A stretch of 64,000 nucleotides of DNA from Kalaharituber pfeilii (GCA_015179045.1 WHUZ01000024.1:1-64000); one strand, 5' to 3'. Counted from the first letter of the stretch, positions 29,081-40,805 are shown. Made by a program: numbers and translations. Notes: generated from the sequence alone by a model not told the origin.

Positions 29081-29088
29081 GTATAAAT
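29081..29088 (+). promoter_or_regulatory. TATA box of the second copy
   Basis: TATAAATA in a context conserved with 19816-19823. It survives although the coding part is broken. Confidence 0.6.
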
Positions 29089-30219
29089 AGGCCCTGAACC
29101 AGGCCGGCCTCATTGATGTCGCGCAGAAACCCACCCGCTGTCGCTGTCGCTTTGTGCCGCTCGGAAGCACGCGATGACGCCAAGCACTCAGCCCCGCACA
29201 TGACGCTACTGGCACCTGCCGAAGAGGGCAGATGCCGTTGCTGGTGCACTAGTGAGTCTTGGTCCTCTTCGTGCCCCGCTGCTTCTGCTTCTTCTTCTCT
29301 CCTCCAAACCACCCCCAAACGATTCTACGTTCTAATAGACCACGGCACCTCCAGATTCCCGTACGAAACCTCTCGTCACGCTACCAGCACTGTTCCACAC
29401 AGGCAACATCATGCTCGCCCTCTCAGTCATAGTCATCCTCTATTTGCCCATGTTCGCATGAAGCTCACCCAAACCGACTGAGGAAGTGCTAACTGCCGTG
29501 CCTTAGATTCATCTCTGCTACTGCAGCGACTCTTACAGACCCTAAATATCAAGTAGTAAAATATCCAGAAACAGCTGCGGTCTGCAGCACATCCTACCTG
29601 TAGGCGGCGGGTTCCACTGGCCTAGAGATGTGCTGGTCGAACTGCCATGCCGCCTCCTCCTCCACTGACACCACCACCTTCGCACGGGTTCTGTCCATAG
29701 TAGAAACGGCTTCCTTCAAGCACCACTCTCGTGCTATTGGATCTATCTAGAGCCTACCGCAATGGCCTGGACTATAGTCCTACCGGTTCCCGTCACCACT
29801 TTTGCTGCTACGACGAGCCCTTCCTCCCCAGACGCCCCCCGAGGAGGGTTGTATATGAAGTGGCAAAACAAGCCAACTGGGTCGCTGTGACCTGTATAGC
29901 GGCGCTCACGTTTCTAGTACATGAGTTTCGACTGGGTTTTACATCCTATTGTGAGCATAGAGACAACGAGACTCTACAAAAAAAGCAGCAGGAGAAGGAG
30001 AAGAAGAGGATGGAGGAAACGAACAAGTGGGAGGAGGAAATGAAGAATGAAGAGAAGAAGTGGAAAGAATGCAGGAGAAAACGGGTTGAAGATGCAGAGG
30101 AGGCGATGTTAAGGGAGGACGTTGAATGGGCCAAGGGGAGGAGGGAGAGGTAGAGAGAGAGAGAACGGCGGATTAACGCCGAAGACGACTTGTGGAGGCA
30201 GGGAAGAAGGGTATGAATA

Positions 30220-30955
30220 GAATAAGATGTGTCACATTTTTGAAACGTTAGGTTGGCATTGTGAATTGATCGGAACCGACTAGGTTTCAGGACCTGGCAT
30301 GACGTGAAAACCAAATAGCCCCGACATGGGAGGGAACGGAGTATGTATCTAGGGTAGGTCTTTCTCCTCTCCCGTTCGGGTAGTCAAAATTGCATTTCAA
30401 TGGCAATCTATCTGGAAACGAATTAAGAATCAAACACGTAACGCTGAAAGAGCCTGTCTTCAAGTTCCACGCAACAAGGTACTTCTTCAGAGGGTTGACA
30501 ACGCTAAACGTGCATGCCTGGTCAGATATTCGCAAACATGGGTGGATATTTGCATTTACTATCCGCCTGTAGGATCAAAATATAAGAAGCATTTTTAATC
30601 AAATACAGTATATGTCTTGTGAGAGCGCTTTGGCATGCGAGGAGATCGCTTATCATGACCCTGAGGATTTTGTCGAATATTTTGTATTCGATTTTTGTTC
30701 GGTATGCTTGCATTGCAAAAGCATGTCTGAAAATAACGTTAGAATGAGCGTTTGGACAAGATTGCCCCTTTCAAAGCATTATACTGTAGAAGCTTCTACA
30801 TGGTCCTAACGGGGGTCACCAGAGTAAGTAACCCTGCGTGAGTATTTATGCAAAAATACGAAAAAGTAGTTCAAACGATGACAATTAAGATAAGCATAAT
30901 AATAGAAGACAGGACATAGCATCTGATACTTCACTTCACAGTCCCTACTACTGAA
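30220..30955. other. Insertion-like block in the second copy, unrecognised
   Basis: This block has no counterpart in copy 1, where the coiled coil is followed within 50 bp by the hydrophobic tail. No terminal repeats, TSD or coding family were identified. Confidence 0.4.
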
Positions 30956-31171
30956 TATAGACGTGCAGAAAGAACCTATCTAGCCAGCACAAGCCAGACG
31001 CGGAAGACATATCAGCCGAGTAGTTCTCGCCATAGACGTCATCAATGGCTCCCTCGTCTTTCCCACCTTTCCCGGCTTCGTCATCTTCGTCGCCTTCCTT
31101 GCCGTCTTCGCAATTCTTGTCATCGTCGTCACCCACCCCAACCACCACCTCCCAGACCACCACTTAGACAA

Positions 31172-31630
31172 GCAACGGCATCGCCATACATGGAATAGCC
31201 CTCAGAAAGAACCTGGGGAACGTCTGGAACTGGTTGTAGGCCACAAACAAAGAACCTGGGGCAGACAGTTGGAATTCGGTGGTTGAGAAGAAAAGGAGGT
31301 CTTAATGCAGGAGGAAAAAAATTGACAAGGTCAGTCGTGTTATACCTGGATACGCACGTTGAGCTGGAGAGAGTGAGATTGGGAGGGGAAATGGTTGAGG
31401 TGTTGCGTTTACGAGTAGGGACAGGGGACGGAAATAGACCGAGACTGGTTTTCTTCTTTTACGCCCTGTAGCAACGGGGACACTCACAGGTAGAACTTGT
31501 CACTTCCCCTTTCACACTGGAGGAGCCGGGGACCACCACTTGAACGCTCACGTTTTTTGGTTTTTCGCTTTGTTTTCCTATTATCCCATATGTAACTAAA
31601 TCGCCATAGCCGTCAGGGTGGCATGCGATC
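31172..31630 (+). mobile_element. LINE-A ORF1-only fragment
   Basis: The plus strand reads HGIALRKNLGNVWNWL, stop, ATNKEPG, VVEKKRRS and an L-G-G-E block, the ORF1 conserved region with frameshifts. It is joined after about 170 bp to the type-A tail (31597-31630, AAATCGCCATAGCCGTCAGG). It has the same ORF1-then-tail order as the other ORF1-only copies. Poly-A and TSD have been lost. Confidence 0.65.
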
Positions 31631-33243
31631 AAAGTATCTCAAGAAGGATTTTAGGTTCTCACGCTTCCCTCTCGAGGGTAGCGCCAGAGGAGTCGATCTA
31701 TATCCATCGCACGAGAGTGGAAGAGAAGACATCTGCATACATCTGGTACAGATGCGAGGTTTAGAGGAGGAAGTGGCCAGCGGGCCTGGAGATGAGGATG
31801 CCCACAACAAATAGCGAAGATGAACCAGCCCCCCTGGCAGACCTGTTGAGATGGATCATGGGAGGGAAGGTGACATTGCAGGGGACCGCAGTATCTGTTT
31901 CACCTTTGGTCAAGATTGCCTCTGTTGATTTTCTTCCTGGTTATTATTTCCTTTCGTATTTAATCTCGTCATAGCCCGCGCACGAGGCAGTATACGGGTG
32001 CCGATATGGGGAAAAAGAAAAGAATGAAGGAAAAAAAAGGTGAGTGAAGGTTCCCTCAACGCTAGTGCCATAATAGCATATTTAACTAACAGCCTACACA
32101 GATCATTTGCAATACCACATGCCTTGCATTCCATAGATTTAATCTTCCATAGAACCTGTCTGCCCCTCCCACAATCGTATTTTCTCTAGGCCTTGTCTCC
32201 TACAAGATCCAGACCCGCAGCAACCAATGTCGACTCCGTACCATCCCTCAGGGCAAAACACCTTTCCCAACCGGTTGAGGTATAACAACGTGACCCACGA
32301 GAGGGTAACACGATGCGTAGCGGAAGAATAAGGATAGCGGGGCAAGCGCTATAGAGAAAGATAATGGTGCAAACGGAGGCAGCAATGGAGTGGAGGCACG
32401 GAGGAAGGAAACGAGGAGAGGAGTTGAGCGACTCTATGGTATTAAGTGGGTGCGGGTTTCCGCAGACTATATACACAGAAAGCGAGACGACTATACCTAA
32501 GTGGTAGCCGTAGATATGGCAACAAACTTGTACAGTTTCGTAAAGAAAAGACGAAGTAAAACAAGCTGTATGCGAGTTCGAAACAAATCCCAGCTGAATG
32601 TGATATCCGAAGTAATTCCGAGAATAAATGAAAGAATTAATATACGAGATAAACATAGCAACCATCCATGTAAACGACATGTGAAACGAAGATAAGAAAG
32701 AATTAAGCCAATAAAACAATAACAGAACGTGTATGTCGTGATAATAGAAGGCGGGATCAGACTGTCCGTTTTGACAAGGTATACCACAAGGAACTCAGCA
32801 TTTGCATATGAAGACTCTAATCGATGGTACATTCACCTGCCGCTCTTCCAGTCGCATCTCCTCCCTCTTTTTCCTCCTCTTCTGTCATCCCAATGGCTGC
32901 TGCTGCTCTCTGCCCCAGCTTCTGCCACAAAAAAAGCGAATCTAACCACGTATAGTGAATCCCACGTTAGAGTAATTCATCTCTTACATAGTACAAGCTC
33001 ATGATGTGCGGTAGAGGGACGTCGTCCATACTAATTCCCTGTGCTCATTGGCATGAGTGGGAGAATGGAAATACAAATATTGTTGTCGCTCCGAAAGCAG
33101 GATTTGGCCTTCTTCCATACAAATCTTGGGAAGCCATCCAGTTCGCTCATCATCAATTATATCACAATTGAAATCGAAGGGGACCTTCCTCTGTTAAAAA
33201 AGCCAGCTGGATAGATCACTACCAAAGTGACCCAAACATTCAC
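31631..33243. other. Intergenic, nothing recognised
   Basis: Several short frames with no family resemblance. 31961-31990 has a weak type-C-like remnant (CTCGTCATAGCCCGCGCACG). Confidence 0.4.
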
Positions 33244-33257
33244 AAGCTCAAATGGAT

Positions 33258-33787
33258 CCCCCACCCCGGGGCACACCACAAAGACGAACACCCGGAAGCG
33301 CAAGGGCAAGACGCCATCGGCACAAGACCCATACGCCCTGAAGCGCCAGCTGAGCAACAAGGAAGCCGAGAGAATTGTTGCTGCGGCACAGACACCGGCA
33401 GGCAGTGCGCCCGCCACCGCCCAGAACACTCAAACCACACCAGAACCTGACCCACGACCCCGGACCCCCCTCCCACGTCCCAAAGCCAGATTCCAGCCCC
33501 CGATCCGCCCTGAAAGCCCCACCGCGAGACAAGGCATTGTCGTACACGGCATAGCCCTGAGGAAAGACTTGGGGAATGTTCAAAGATGGTTGGAGGCGTC
33601 CAACAAAGACATATGCAAGATAACCGGGATCAGATGGCTACGTAAGAAGACAATCCTACTCGAGGAGGGCAAGAAGACAAGTTCCGTGGTAGTTTACCTG
33701 GAGACACCAACGGAAATTGGGAAAGTCAGACTCGGAGGAAGGTGGTTGAAGACCAACGTGTATGAGACAGACAGGGGAAGGAAGTAG
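33258..33787 (+). pseudogene. LINE-A ORF1, C-terminal 176 codons, open
   Basis: Open frame with no stop: TKTNTRKRKGKTPSAQDPYA, KRQLSNKEAERIVAAAQTP, a Pro-rich linker, then GIVVHGIALRKDLGNVQRWL, GIRWLRKKTILLEEGKKTSS, VRLGGRWLKTNVYETDRGRK and stop. It is the best preserved type-A ORF1 here and the reference for the broken copy at 2.5-6.1 kb. There is no CCHC motif before the stop. Confidence 0.8.
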
Positions 33788-33974
33788 GAAGGTCACAGAC
33801 ACGACTCTGGGTGTGTTTAGCTACCCGCATCACGAAGGACACGCGGGCAATACATGTATTTAGTGTTTAGTTTGGTTTTTTCTTTTCCTTCTTCTTTTAG
33901 TTAACTTATACCTCGCCATAGCCCATAGGGCGGCATGCGAGTAATGATATTAAAAAAAAAAAAAAAAAAAAAAA
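33258..33974 (+). mobile_element. LINE-A ORF1-only copy (717 bp) with TSD
   Basis: TSD AGCTCAAATGGAT / AGCCCAAATGGAT at 33245-33257 and 33975-33987. The element begins inside ORF1, reads to the ORF1 stop at 33787, then goes in about 120 bp to the type-A tail and poly-A. ORF2 is absent, so the 5' truncation does not explain the missing ORF2; an internal loss does. Confidence 0.82.
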
Positions 33975-34147
33975 AGCCCAAATGGATGATTGTGTGAAAT
34001 GAAGTAATTTAACCAGGCATCGCAATTTGCATTGGAGCTCTTGGGGTCATCCAAACCCGCTAGTATCATCAAGACAGCTTCATAAGCTGACAAATTGTGC
34101 TTTTACAGATACTATTTCATTAATATGCCATGCCATGCCATCGTCTA

Positions 34148-35362
34148 AAATGGCAATACACGATAGCACGGGAGATCACTGGCGCACCTTAGGGAACACG
34201 TAGGGACCTGGTAGAAGGACTAGCCAACCTGGAGTCAATGCAGGCGTTCACGGAAGAGGAACACACCAGGGTGGAAGCCAGAACACTGAGATTCCAAACC
34301 GAACTACTAACCGAGATGGAACCGGATCACAGATACCTGAGAGGTACACTAAACAGCCGGACACCGCTACCCCTGGTCAGGCTCCCCACCCTCCCAAGGG
34401 ACTCCGAAAAAGAAGAATGGGAAGGAGCCATAGCCGACGTGGAGGATGAGGGCTGGACAAGCATCTACACGGACGGCAGCCAGATCGAAGGAAAGACCGG
34501 GTCTGGCACGTTCCAACACTGCGCATCGAAGCCGCTGTACCTGGGCACACGAGCCAGTGAGCCACGATTAATGACGCGGAACTAATAGTGATCGGCGAGG
34601 CGCTGGACTCAAAAGATGGAGAGATCCTGATAGTCACCGACTCCAAAACCGCCATATCCAAACTATAGAGGATTGCCGCAGGCAAACCCACATACGAAGG
34701 GGCATCACATCTGGTTAGGGCGCGGTGGGAGGCGAGGGCGGAGGGAGGTGACCCAGACGTAGCCATGATGTGGGTGAAAGGACACAAGGGGGTCCACGGC
34801 AACACAGAAGCACACAAAGCAGCCAAAATCGGTGCCCTCCTACAGTACCAAGACGTGGTAGGCACCGAAGCGGGCATGCGCCAGCATGCCAGAGGCTGGA
34901 GGGCCATGGAGAGGAACAGACTGAAAATTAACTACAGGCCTCTACAACGACTGGGGCACAGGGTATCCACCCTAGCCGGCATACTGGGAGGCAAAGGCCT
35001 AAGGCGCTGGAGATACGAACTGGGCAAGGCCGACGGCCCGGAATGCCAATGGTATGGGGAGGAAGAGGAGACCACGGCACACGTACTCAGCGATGCAGGT
35101 GAAGATGATCTGCTACGACCCCCGAAGTGGGACGAGAAGGACAAGGACATGCTGAAGGAACTGTTAAACTGGGCGGGACGGTAATGGAACGATAACAGGG
35201 TGCACTTTTCATTCATAATTTCATACCTATTTCCTAACGGGGACATTGACCAGATTGGAGATTTTGACTTATTTTTATATAATTTTCTTTCCTATCTAGC
35301 TACTATGTACCTACCCTCGCCATGGTCCATAGGGCGGCACGCAAGTAATGATAAAAAAAAAA
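34148..35362 (+). mobile_element. 5'-truncated LINE-A (1.2 kb) with RNase H end
   Basis: A perfect 13-bp TSD, ATGCCATCGTCTA, lies at 34135-34147 and 35363-35375. It contains the end of ORF2, the 3'UTR, type-A tail (CTCGCCATGGTCCATAGGGC) and poly-A. Confidence 0.88.
34238..35184 (+). pseudogene. LINE-A ORF2 end: RNase H and zinc knuckle
   Basis: Two frames carry one protein: 34238-34585 with EDEGWTSIYTDGSQIEGKTG (first Asp), then a shift to NDAELIVIGEAL (Glu) and VTDSKTAISKL followed by a stop. From 34765 it continues MMWVKGHKGVHGNTEAHKAA, where the last catalytic Asp of GNEKAD is His. RNRLKINYRPLQRLGHR and a knuckle with Tyr replacing one Cys (CQWYGEEEETTAHVL) follow. Frameshift, stop and lost residues make it dead. 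Confidence 0.8.
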
Positions 35363-35429
35363 ATGCCATCGTCTATTGCCTTACCGCTTTAGCTCTTTTA
35401 TCTAAATATAGCCTGTGTTGCTACAGCTC

Positions 35430-35760
35430 GCTGTAATGCATCTCAAGCCACCGAGAAAAGCTGCAGTAGCTGTCATATGCTGCCTTATCTCTCGCTAGCA
35501 GAGTGCTCTGCTATACCTGTCAATAGAGCTCATTCTGAAGTATCTCGTGCCACCGAGAGGGGCCTGCCATACCTGTGAAATTCAACTCATTGTGCCATAT
35601 GTTGCACCATCGAGGTGGACCTGTCATACTTGTTAAGTTGAGCTTATATTGCCATATCTCATACTGTTGAGAGAGACCTGTTATATGTGTTTAGTTGAGC
35701 TTATGTTGCCATATCTCACGCTATTGAGAGGGGTCTGCCATGCCAGCTAGTGGCCTAGCC
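35430..35760 (-). repeat. 57-bp minisatellite, block 1 (reverse orientation)
   Basis: About five to six degenerate units. Shared words are CATATCTC, GAGAGGGGYCTGCCAT and TTGAGCTTATRTTGCC. They are the reverse complement of the units at 40500-41960. Confidence 0.65.
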
Positions 35761-35936
35761 AGTGGCCTAGCTAGTGGCCTATATGCTGGACCTTCCTTTG
35801 CAACAGCGTGAGCTTCGTCTCAATTGAGCAATGTCCTAAGAGGACATCTTAGGTATGCTGTGATATTGCCAGATTGAAATAATGGACCACTCTGAAGATA
35901 TTGGACATATTGGGTGTATTAAGTATATTGAGCTGC

Positions 35937-35976
35937 CCTGCCATGGCGAACAGCTGTAAGTGGGGTTACGTGATAT
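35937..35976 (+). repeat. Type-B LINE tail remnant
   Basis: CCTGCCATGGCGAACAGCTG, then GGGGTTACGTGATATT, without a proper poly-A. TSD not found. Confidence 0.65.
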
Positions 35977-35997
35977 TTTTGTTATAAATTAACTTCC

Positions 35998-36125
35998 TTT
36001 TTTCATTTTCATTTTCATTTTCATTTTCATTTTCATTTTCATTTTCATTTTCATTTTCATTTTCATTTTCATTTTCATTTTATTTTTATTTTTATTTTTA
36101 TTTTTTTTATTTATTTATTTTTATG
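35998..36125. repeat. (CATTTT)n microsatellite with T-rich continuation
   Basis: About thirteen CATTTT units run into TATTTTTA repeats. Confidence 0.9.
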
Positions 36126-36625
36126 AAATATTAATCGCACGGGGCCTTTATCTGTTGTGGTGCGGGGCGTTGCAACGGACTTTTGACTTCTCGATTTTCG
36201 ACTTTCGACTTTTGGCAATTTGTAACTTCCGGCCGCCGTATACAGGGGAAGTGACAGCCAAGTTTGCCAGCGTTCTGTATGGGCCGTCGCTCAGTTGGCA
36301 CCTCTGGAGCTTAGCAATGGAAACGGAGCTTAAGACAGGCGCGCTGCGACATTTGCGACGAGCATCATTGAGATCCGTAGAGACGTGTCCATGAAAGTCG
36401 TCATACAATTTAGGACACCGAACACAAAGCTCGCTCGCTATCCGACCTCACTTTCGTATAGAATACCCTCCTACCACTTGCTAGGAATAGCCAACACATG
36501 ATTCCTTGAGCTGCCATTACCACCATAGATACATGCGCCGTTACCTGCACTTCTACTCTTTCTTACTTAAAGCAACGATGTCACTCTCTTTTCTCAAGTA
36601 CGCCACGTGACGGTCGCATTTAATG
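36126..36625. other. Intergenic, nothing recognised
   Basis: Short frames on both strands, none convincing. Confidence 0.4.
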
Positions 36626-36657
36626 CACATCGCAAGCATATGCTCATGTCCCATCTG

Positions 36658-36745
36658 AGCCCTACCATGGCGGATGGCTGCAAGCGGGGGGTTAGCTAAC
36701 TGATATTTTTTTTTTTTGCAAAAAAGAAAAAAAAGAGTCCCATAT
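36658..36745 (+). repeat. Variant type-B tail shared by D1 and D3
   Basis: CCTACCATGGCGGATGGCTG, GCGGGGGGTTAGCTAACTGA and a poly-T/A run. It is present at the same place in D3 (about 43666), so it predates the duplication. Confidence 0.6.
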
Positions 36746-37155
36746 GTTTCGATCCAACTACGTGAGGGTTTGCCATCTTTGTCCCAACAAAAGAAATAAA
36801 GAGATATGGTATGAGATTGCTCACTTCACGGGATCCGCATCTCCTGCATCCATGGTGTCTGCTGATCGAATTCATATTTTGTAACCAATTGGACGGAAGT
36901 TTGCTATAGCGGCGCTGCCTTTTTGCATGGCGGGCAGTTGTTCTCAGCTCTCGCTTACCTACCAGACCGTAACCGCTACAGTTCAGACTTGGCGAAACGA
37001 AAGGGTTGGGCGCCAAGAGCTCCCCGGAGATTTAAGCAAAACAAATGTGTAGTGAATTGTAATTAACGGATTTCCCCTTCAGTGTTACCAAGAGACAAAG
37101 TCTCGACAACCCCACGATCAAGCAAGTCAACAAGAACGAAACGAACCAGTCCAGC

Positions 37156-37773
37156 ATGAGCGCTCCAACCAAAGCTACGATTCTCGGGAAACTCGACATG
37201 TTCGAGGTCGACGAGGTTCGAGCCGCCATCAACCGGTTCTGGGATGAACGCGACGCGGAGAACCTCCATGCCGTTGAGGAGGAGCTAGCTCGAGTCAAAC
37301 AACATAACGAGACACTTATGAAGAAGGATGCAAATATGCTCAAGAAGCTCCAAGAAATGGCGAAGGCGAAGATTGAAGTGGAAGTGGAGGCGATGGGGTT
37401 GAAGCTAGAACTCGGGCGTATGGAGGAGAAGAAGATAAAAGCTGAGCAAGAGAGGGACCAGTGGGAAGCAAAATACGACACGATGAAAGCAGAACGTGAC
37501 GGCTCGGGCGGGGGTTGCCGAAGTCAGAACGCAAGCCCAAAGGTTGGAGATAAGGTGTCGGTAGAGGGGAGGAAAGGAACGGCCTTCAGTGATTGGTTTA
37601 AGGGACTGGTGGCTGGAAGCACAGAGTTTGCGTGGGGGTATTCGAGAGAAGCAATAAACGACAAGAGCTGGCACGACAATTACCTCCCCGTGAAGGGGGA
37701 GTGGTATGTTCTTAAACCAAGCGGACAGGTGTACGAAGCAGATGCGTCGGGGGATTTGGTAAGAAAGGAGTAG
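37156..37773 (+). CDS. Unrecognised coiled-coil protein, paralogue 1 (D1)
   Basis: 205 residues from the ATG at 37156, intronless, no stops. Residues 1-25 (MSAPTKATILGKLDMFEVDE) are followed by a Lys/Glu-rich coiled coil to about residue 115. A Gly/Ser hinge (GSGGGCRSQ) precedes a C-terminal domain of about 75 residues: VGDKVSVEGRKGTAFSDWFK, GLVAGSTEFAWG, a variable stretch, then GEWYVLKPSGQVY and DASGDLVRKE. The 5' leader is conserved in all three paralogues. Among paralogues the first 160 residues are nearly identical but residues about 161-182 differ strongly. I recognise no family. The C-terminal domain has many Trp/Tyr/Gly and could be a binding module; that is inference. Confidence 0.75.
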   Translation: MSAPTKATILGKLDMFEVDEVRAAINRFWDERDAENLHAVEEELARVKQHNETLMKKDANMLKKLQEMAKAKIEVEVEAMGLKLELGRMEEKKIKAEQERDQWEAKYDTMKAERDGSGGGCRSQNASPKVGDKVSVEGRKGTAFSDWFKGLVAGSTEFAWGYSREAINDKSWHDNYLPVKGEWYVLKPSGQVYEADASGDLVRKE

Positions 37774-39181
37774 TATCGCGTATGGGTCTACGAGAATTTT
37801 GTTATCCGGTTGTTTGATGTTGATGGGTTTTAGTTATCGTTTTGTGGAGACCCCGACCGAAGGGAGCGTTATCAGTGGAATTTTTATCGTTCCGAAAAAT
37901 GTAACTTGCTATTAAATGATGTTACTATTTACTTTGGTGGACCCTCGAGCAAAGCGAAAGCGGGGGTCGAAGACCTCAAGGAACGGAGCAACGCGACAAA
38001 CACCAAAACGGGCGAACAGGTGAAGCGCAGCTAACGTGGTGCAGCGGGGCCGAAGGCTACGCAGGTACAGAGGAAAGCCTACCTTTGCGCGAAGCATCCA
38101 AAAAATAAGATTATATGCTGGTGAACACCTGAGGGGATTATTTCGCAGGGCGGAAGGCTGATACAACTGTATATGCTATAGATGTAGCCTTTTCATCTTT
38201 TTCCTTCAAATTCGGAGTCAGCACAGTCAAATTAGCCAAGAGTTATTCGTCGCACATACCAGAGAATTAATATTCCGTGAATTATTGACTGCTAAGACAG
38301 GAACCTGGGTGGCGGAGAAGGTGCCAAGGTTCCCAGCAGTGTCCATCCATCCATAGTTGTCTCTCTGAGATTGGTAATGTACACTACAGCTCTTTCTATC
38401 CCTTGGTTGAATGTTTAAAATTGAAGCAGCAGGAAGCAGCAGACATCTAAGAATGCTGCGGTCTGCTGCGTAAATGATTTCAGCGCATCTTATGAAAAAT
38501 TCATTTTTCAAGCACGTAATTACCTACTGCTGGCAAGGACATGACAATAACTGTTGGAGGTGGAGGGGCATTGAATGCGGCCCATCATTATATGTCTGCA
38601 ACAAATATCACGATACTTTAATGCGTAAATAGTACAGAAAGATTCTCAGAGTACTATCTGCTATAGGCATGGAATAAAAATACTCATATTAGTCTCATAT
38701 TAGCCTTTGGCTTATCTGCACTGCAGAGCCCATAGGAAATATATAACTTGCTTGAGATACACGGTTTCCTCAATCACCACTTTTTGCGTAAAACATGCGT
38801 CCGGTGATGTACATCGTACCGTGGTGAAATAAGTACTTGTCAAGATTTAGAAGGCAGTGTAGACGAATTTTTTTTTGGTTGGGGGTTCATATAAGCTACC
38901 AACCCATGACAGGAACCCGTATATACAGTACGCGGGTCAGGTTCGAGGCAATTATCTACTTTACGTGTACACACCACACACCAAACGTACCCAAAGTGCT
39001 TCTTCCCCTGCAGCAAGCCTAGATCGAGGATGGCGGACCATTCCTCGGACTGGATTGCCCTTCACGCCCTACTGCCTCCGTCCTTTCTGCTCGGCACCCG
39101 CCCGCAGGTGCAGTGCATCTTTTCGTCTCAAGATCTCCCTCCTCCACACGGCCCCGCCTTTCCCAGTCCGCAGCCAGGAGT

Positions 39182-39455
39182 ACAGTCTAACCTTTCTATA
39201 CCGGACGAGTAAAAATCCGGCACTTTTCATCCGGTATAGTATTTTTTTGACCCTGCCATGGCGAACAGCTGCAAGCGGGGTTACGTGAAAGAAAAAAAAA
39301 AAAAAAAAAAAAATCCGGTATAGTAAGGTTCTGGTATAGAATAAAATGCTTGGCGGCTGTAAAACGGGGAGGGCAAAAATTTGTATAGAAATTACTAGAG
39401 TAGGAAATAAAGTGTAGTAAACATTAACTCAATCCAAGTCTATTTAATATTCACA
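39182..39455. mobile_element. Left part of a pogo-like MITE, truncated
   Basis: CAGTCTAACCTTTCTATACC next to TA matches the left end of the element at 46950-47650. Similarity to D3 stops near 39455, inside the element, so the duplication breakpoint lies in the MITE. Confidence 0.7.
39242..39312 (+). mobile_element. Micro-LINE: type-B tail (71 bp), empty site in D3
   Basis: TSD ATCCGGTATAGTA lies at 39229-39241 and 39313-39325. The copy at 46993 has one uninterrupted ATCCGGTATAGTA. The insertion is therefore younger than the duplication. Confidence 0.93.
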
Positions 39456-39527
39456 GAAATCGCGGCCACTCGTCGTAAGTACTGCTGGTTACGCCTCGCG
39501 CCGGATTGAACCCAGTCGCATTTGATA

Positions 39528-39532
<5 letters not shown>

Positions 39533-39565
<33 letters not shown>

Positions 39566-40490
39566 ATAACCCCGCTTGTAGCACTAAGCCATGGCAGGGT
39601 CCCTGGGCAAGCCCTCATAGCCCGGAGACAGGCTAAACTAACTCTCTACATACATGGCCCCCACGCGCCGTCGCCCCCGCTCTCCTACCTTCTAGAACTT
39701 GACCCCAGCGAAGAAATTCTCTAAAACGTCATACTCCTCCCCATTCTCCGCCTTTCTTTTCCAATCCTTTCCCATGTCGCTCCACCTCTCAAAACCTTCT
39801 GGGCGGTTCTTCTGACTTCTGCATCGGAAAGCGAGGTGCTCCCCGGTTTGCACCTCCCCGCACCTGCACTTATCCGACTCAGCCGCCCCTATCCTCTTCA
39901 ACCACACCGCACACCTCCCTCTCTCCAGGCGCAAGGCAGTGAAATTGGATACTGCTATCCTATTCCACTCCATGACCTTTCCTCCTCCAAAGCCGTCCAC
40001 TTCTCTCTTCTCCTTCCTCCACGCCTTCACCCTCTGGCGCACCCCACTTCCGGTGGCCACCTCCTTCCCCTGCATCACCGTCCCCTTCTTCGCCCACTCA
40101 TCCGCCTTCTCATTTCCTGCGATTCCGATGTGAGCCTTGACCCACATCAGCTTCGCATCCCCTCCCTTCTTCTTCCTCCTCGCTACGGCATCCACCACTC
40201 TCCTCACATCCTCGGTTTTCCCCTTTCCCTCCCTGCCTGCCTTCTGGATCGCCATGACGGCAGCCTCAGAATCTAAACAGATCAGTACAGGGACCTCCTC
40301 CTCCACACTCTCCAGCGCCTTTCTCACTCCCCTCACCTCCCCATCGAACACCGTCGCCGTTCTCCCCACCACCTCCGCCACGGCTGCCGACCTCCCCCAC
40401 ACCCCTGCTCCCACCTTGCTGTCCTCGATCTTGCTGCCGTCGGAGAAAAGGACTGCCCTTTTTCTTCCGGCTTCCCCGATCGCGGCTTCC
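39533..40490 (-). mobile_element. 5'-truncated LINE-B (958 bp) with intact RNase H frame
   Basis: A perfect 13-bp TSD, ATTTGATATAGCT, lies at 39520-39532 and 40491-40503. Poly-T, then the type-B tail (minus strand), 3'UTR with AGCCCGGAGACAGGC, then the ORF2 end. Confidence 0.92.
39692..40489 (-). pseudogene. LINE-B ORF2 end: RNase H and zinc knuckle, open frame
   Basis: Without stops to 39692. RNase H catalytic residues are all present: AVLFSDGSKIEDSKVGAG (D), FDGEVRGVRKAL (E), LICLDSEAAVMAI (D) and AHIGIAGNEKADEWAKKG (D). After it come WNRIAVSNFTALRLERGRC, a knuckle CRCGEVQTGEHLAFRC (C-x-C-x7-H-x4-C) and ENFFAGVKF, then stop. The upstream RT and endonuclease are missing through 5' truncation, so it is a fragment, though a well-kept one that gives the type-B reference sequence. 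Confidence 0.87.
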
Positions 40491-40805
40491 ATTTGATATA
40501 GCTTGCGTATAAGCTGAAGGGCTGAAATGCTAAGTAGTTCTGCAACCTGAGCTTAACTTAAAAAGTATGACAGGCCTCTCTCACCAGCATTAAATTTAAT
40601 AAATATGGCAGGTCCGGCCCCACGGCCTTAGGTGAGGAAGAATGAGCTTAATTTTACCGGTATAGCAGGCCCCACCTACTGCCGTGAGATGAGGTGGAGT
40701 GAGCTGAATTTGACAGTTATAGAAGGCCCAATTCGACAGTGTGAGAAAGTTCACAGGTATGGCCAGCCCACGAGATGAGGCAGAATAAGCTGAATTTGGC
40801 ACGTA

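Larger units (their letters stand above)
28990..31165 (+). pseudogene. Decayed second copy of the membrane/coiled-coil gene
   Basis: Homologous to 19727-21310. It keeps TATAAATA (29081-29088), ATGACGCCAAGCACTCAG (29174), the first donor GTGAGT, the hydrophobic MLALSVIVILYLP (29411), the GTTCGC donor and GCTAAC branch. Downstream it keeps YQVVKYPE, VVYEVAKQANWVAVTCIAAL, FLVHEFRLGFTSYCEH, a shorter coiled coil and, at 31009-31165, the hydrophobic tail. Exon 1 hits a stop after MTPSTQPRT, exon 3 has a stop after CSTSYL, and about 730 bp of unrelated DNA (30220-30955) separates the coiled coil from the tail. The coiled-coil part alone (from 29731) remains open for 140 codons. Confidence 0.7.
36626..39455. 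repeat. Segmental duplication, copy D1
   Basis: Colinear with 43634-47130 (copy D3) and partly with the inverted 42312-43628 (D2). Shared landmarks are CATCGCAAGCATATGCTCAT, the coiled-coil gene, ACTGTATATGCTATAGATGT and CGGGTCAGGT. It lacks the TA-MITE and the type-A insert found in D3, and has a type-B insert (39242-39312) that D3 lacks. Confidence 0.88.

Noticed and set aside
36000..36120. CATTTT repeat considered as a CRISPR-like or regulatory array
   Set aside because: Plain hexanucleotide microsatellite with no spacers.
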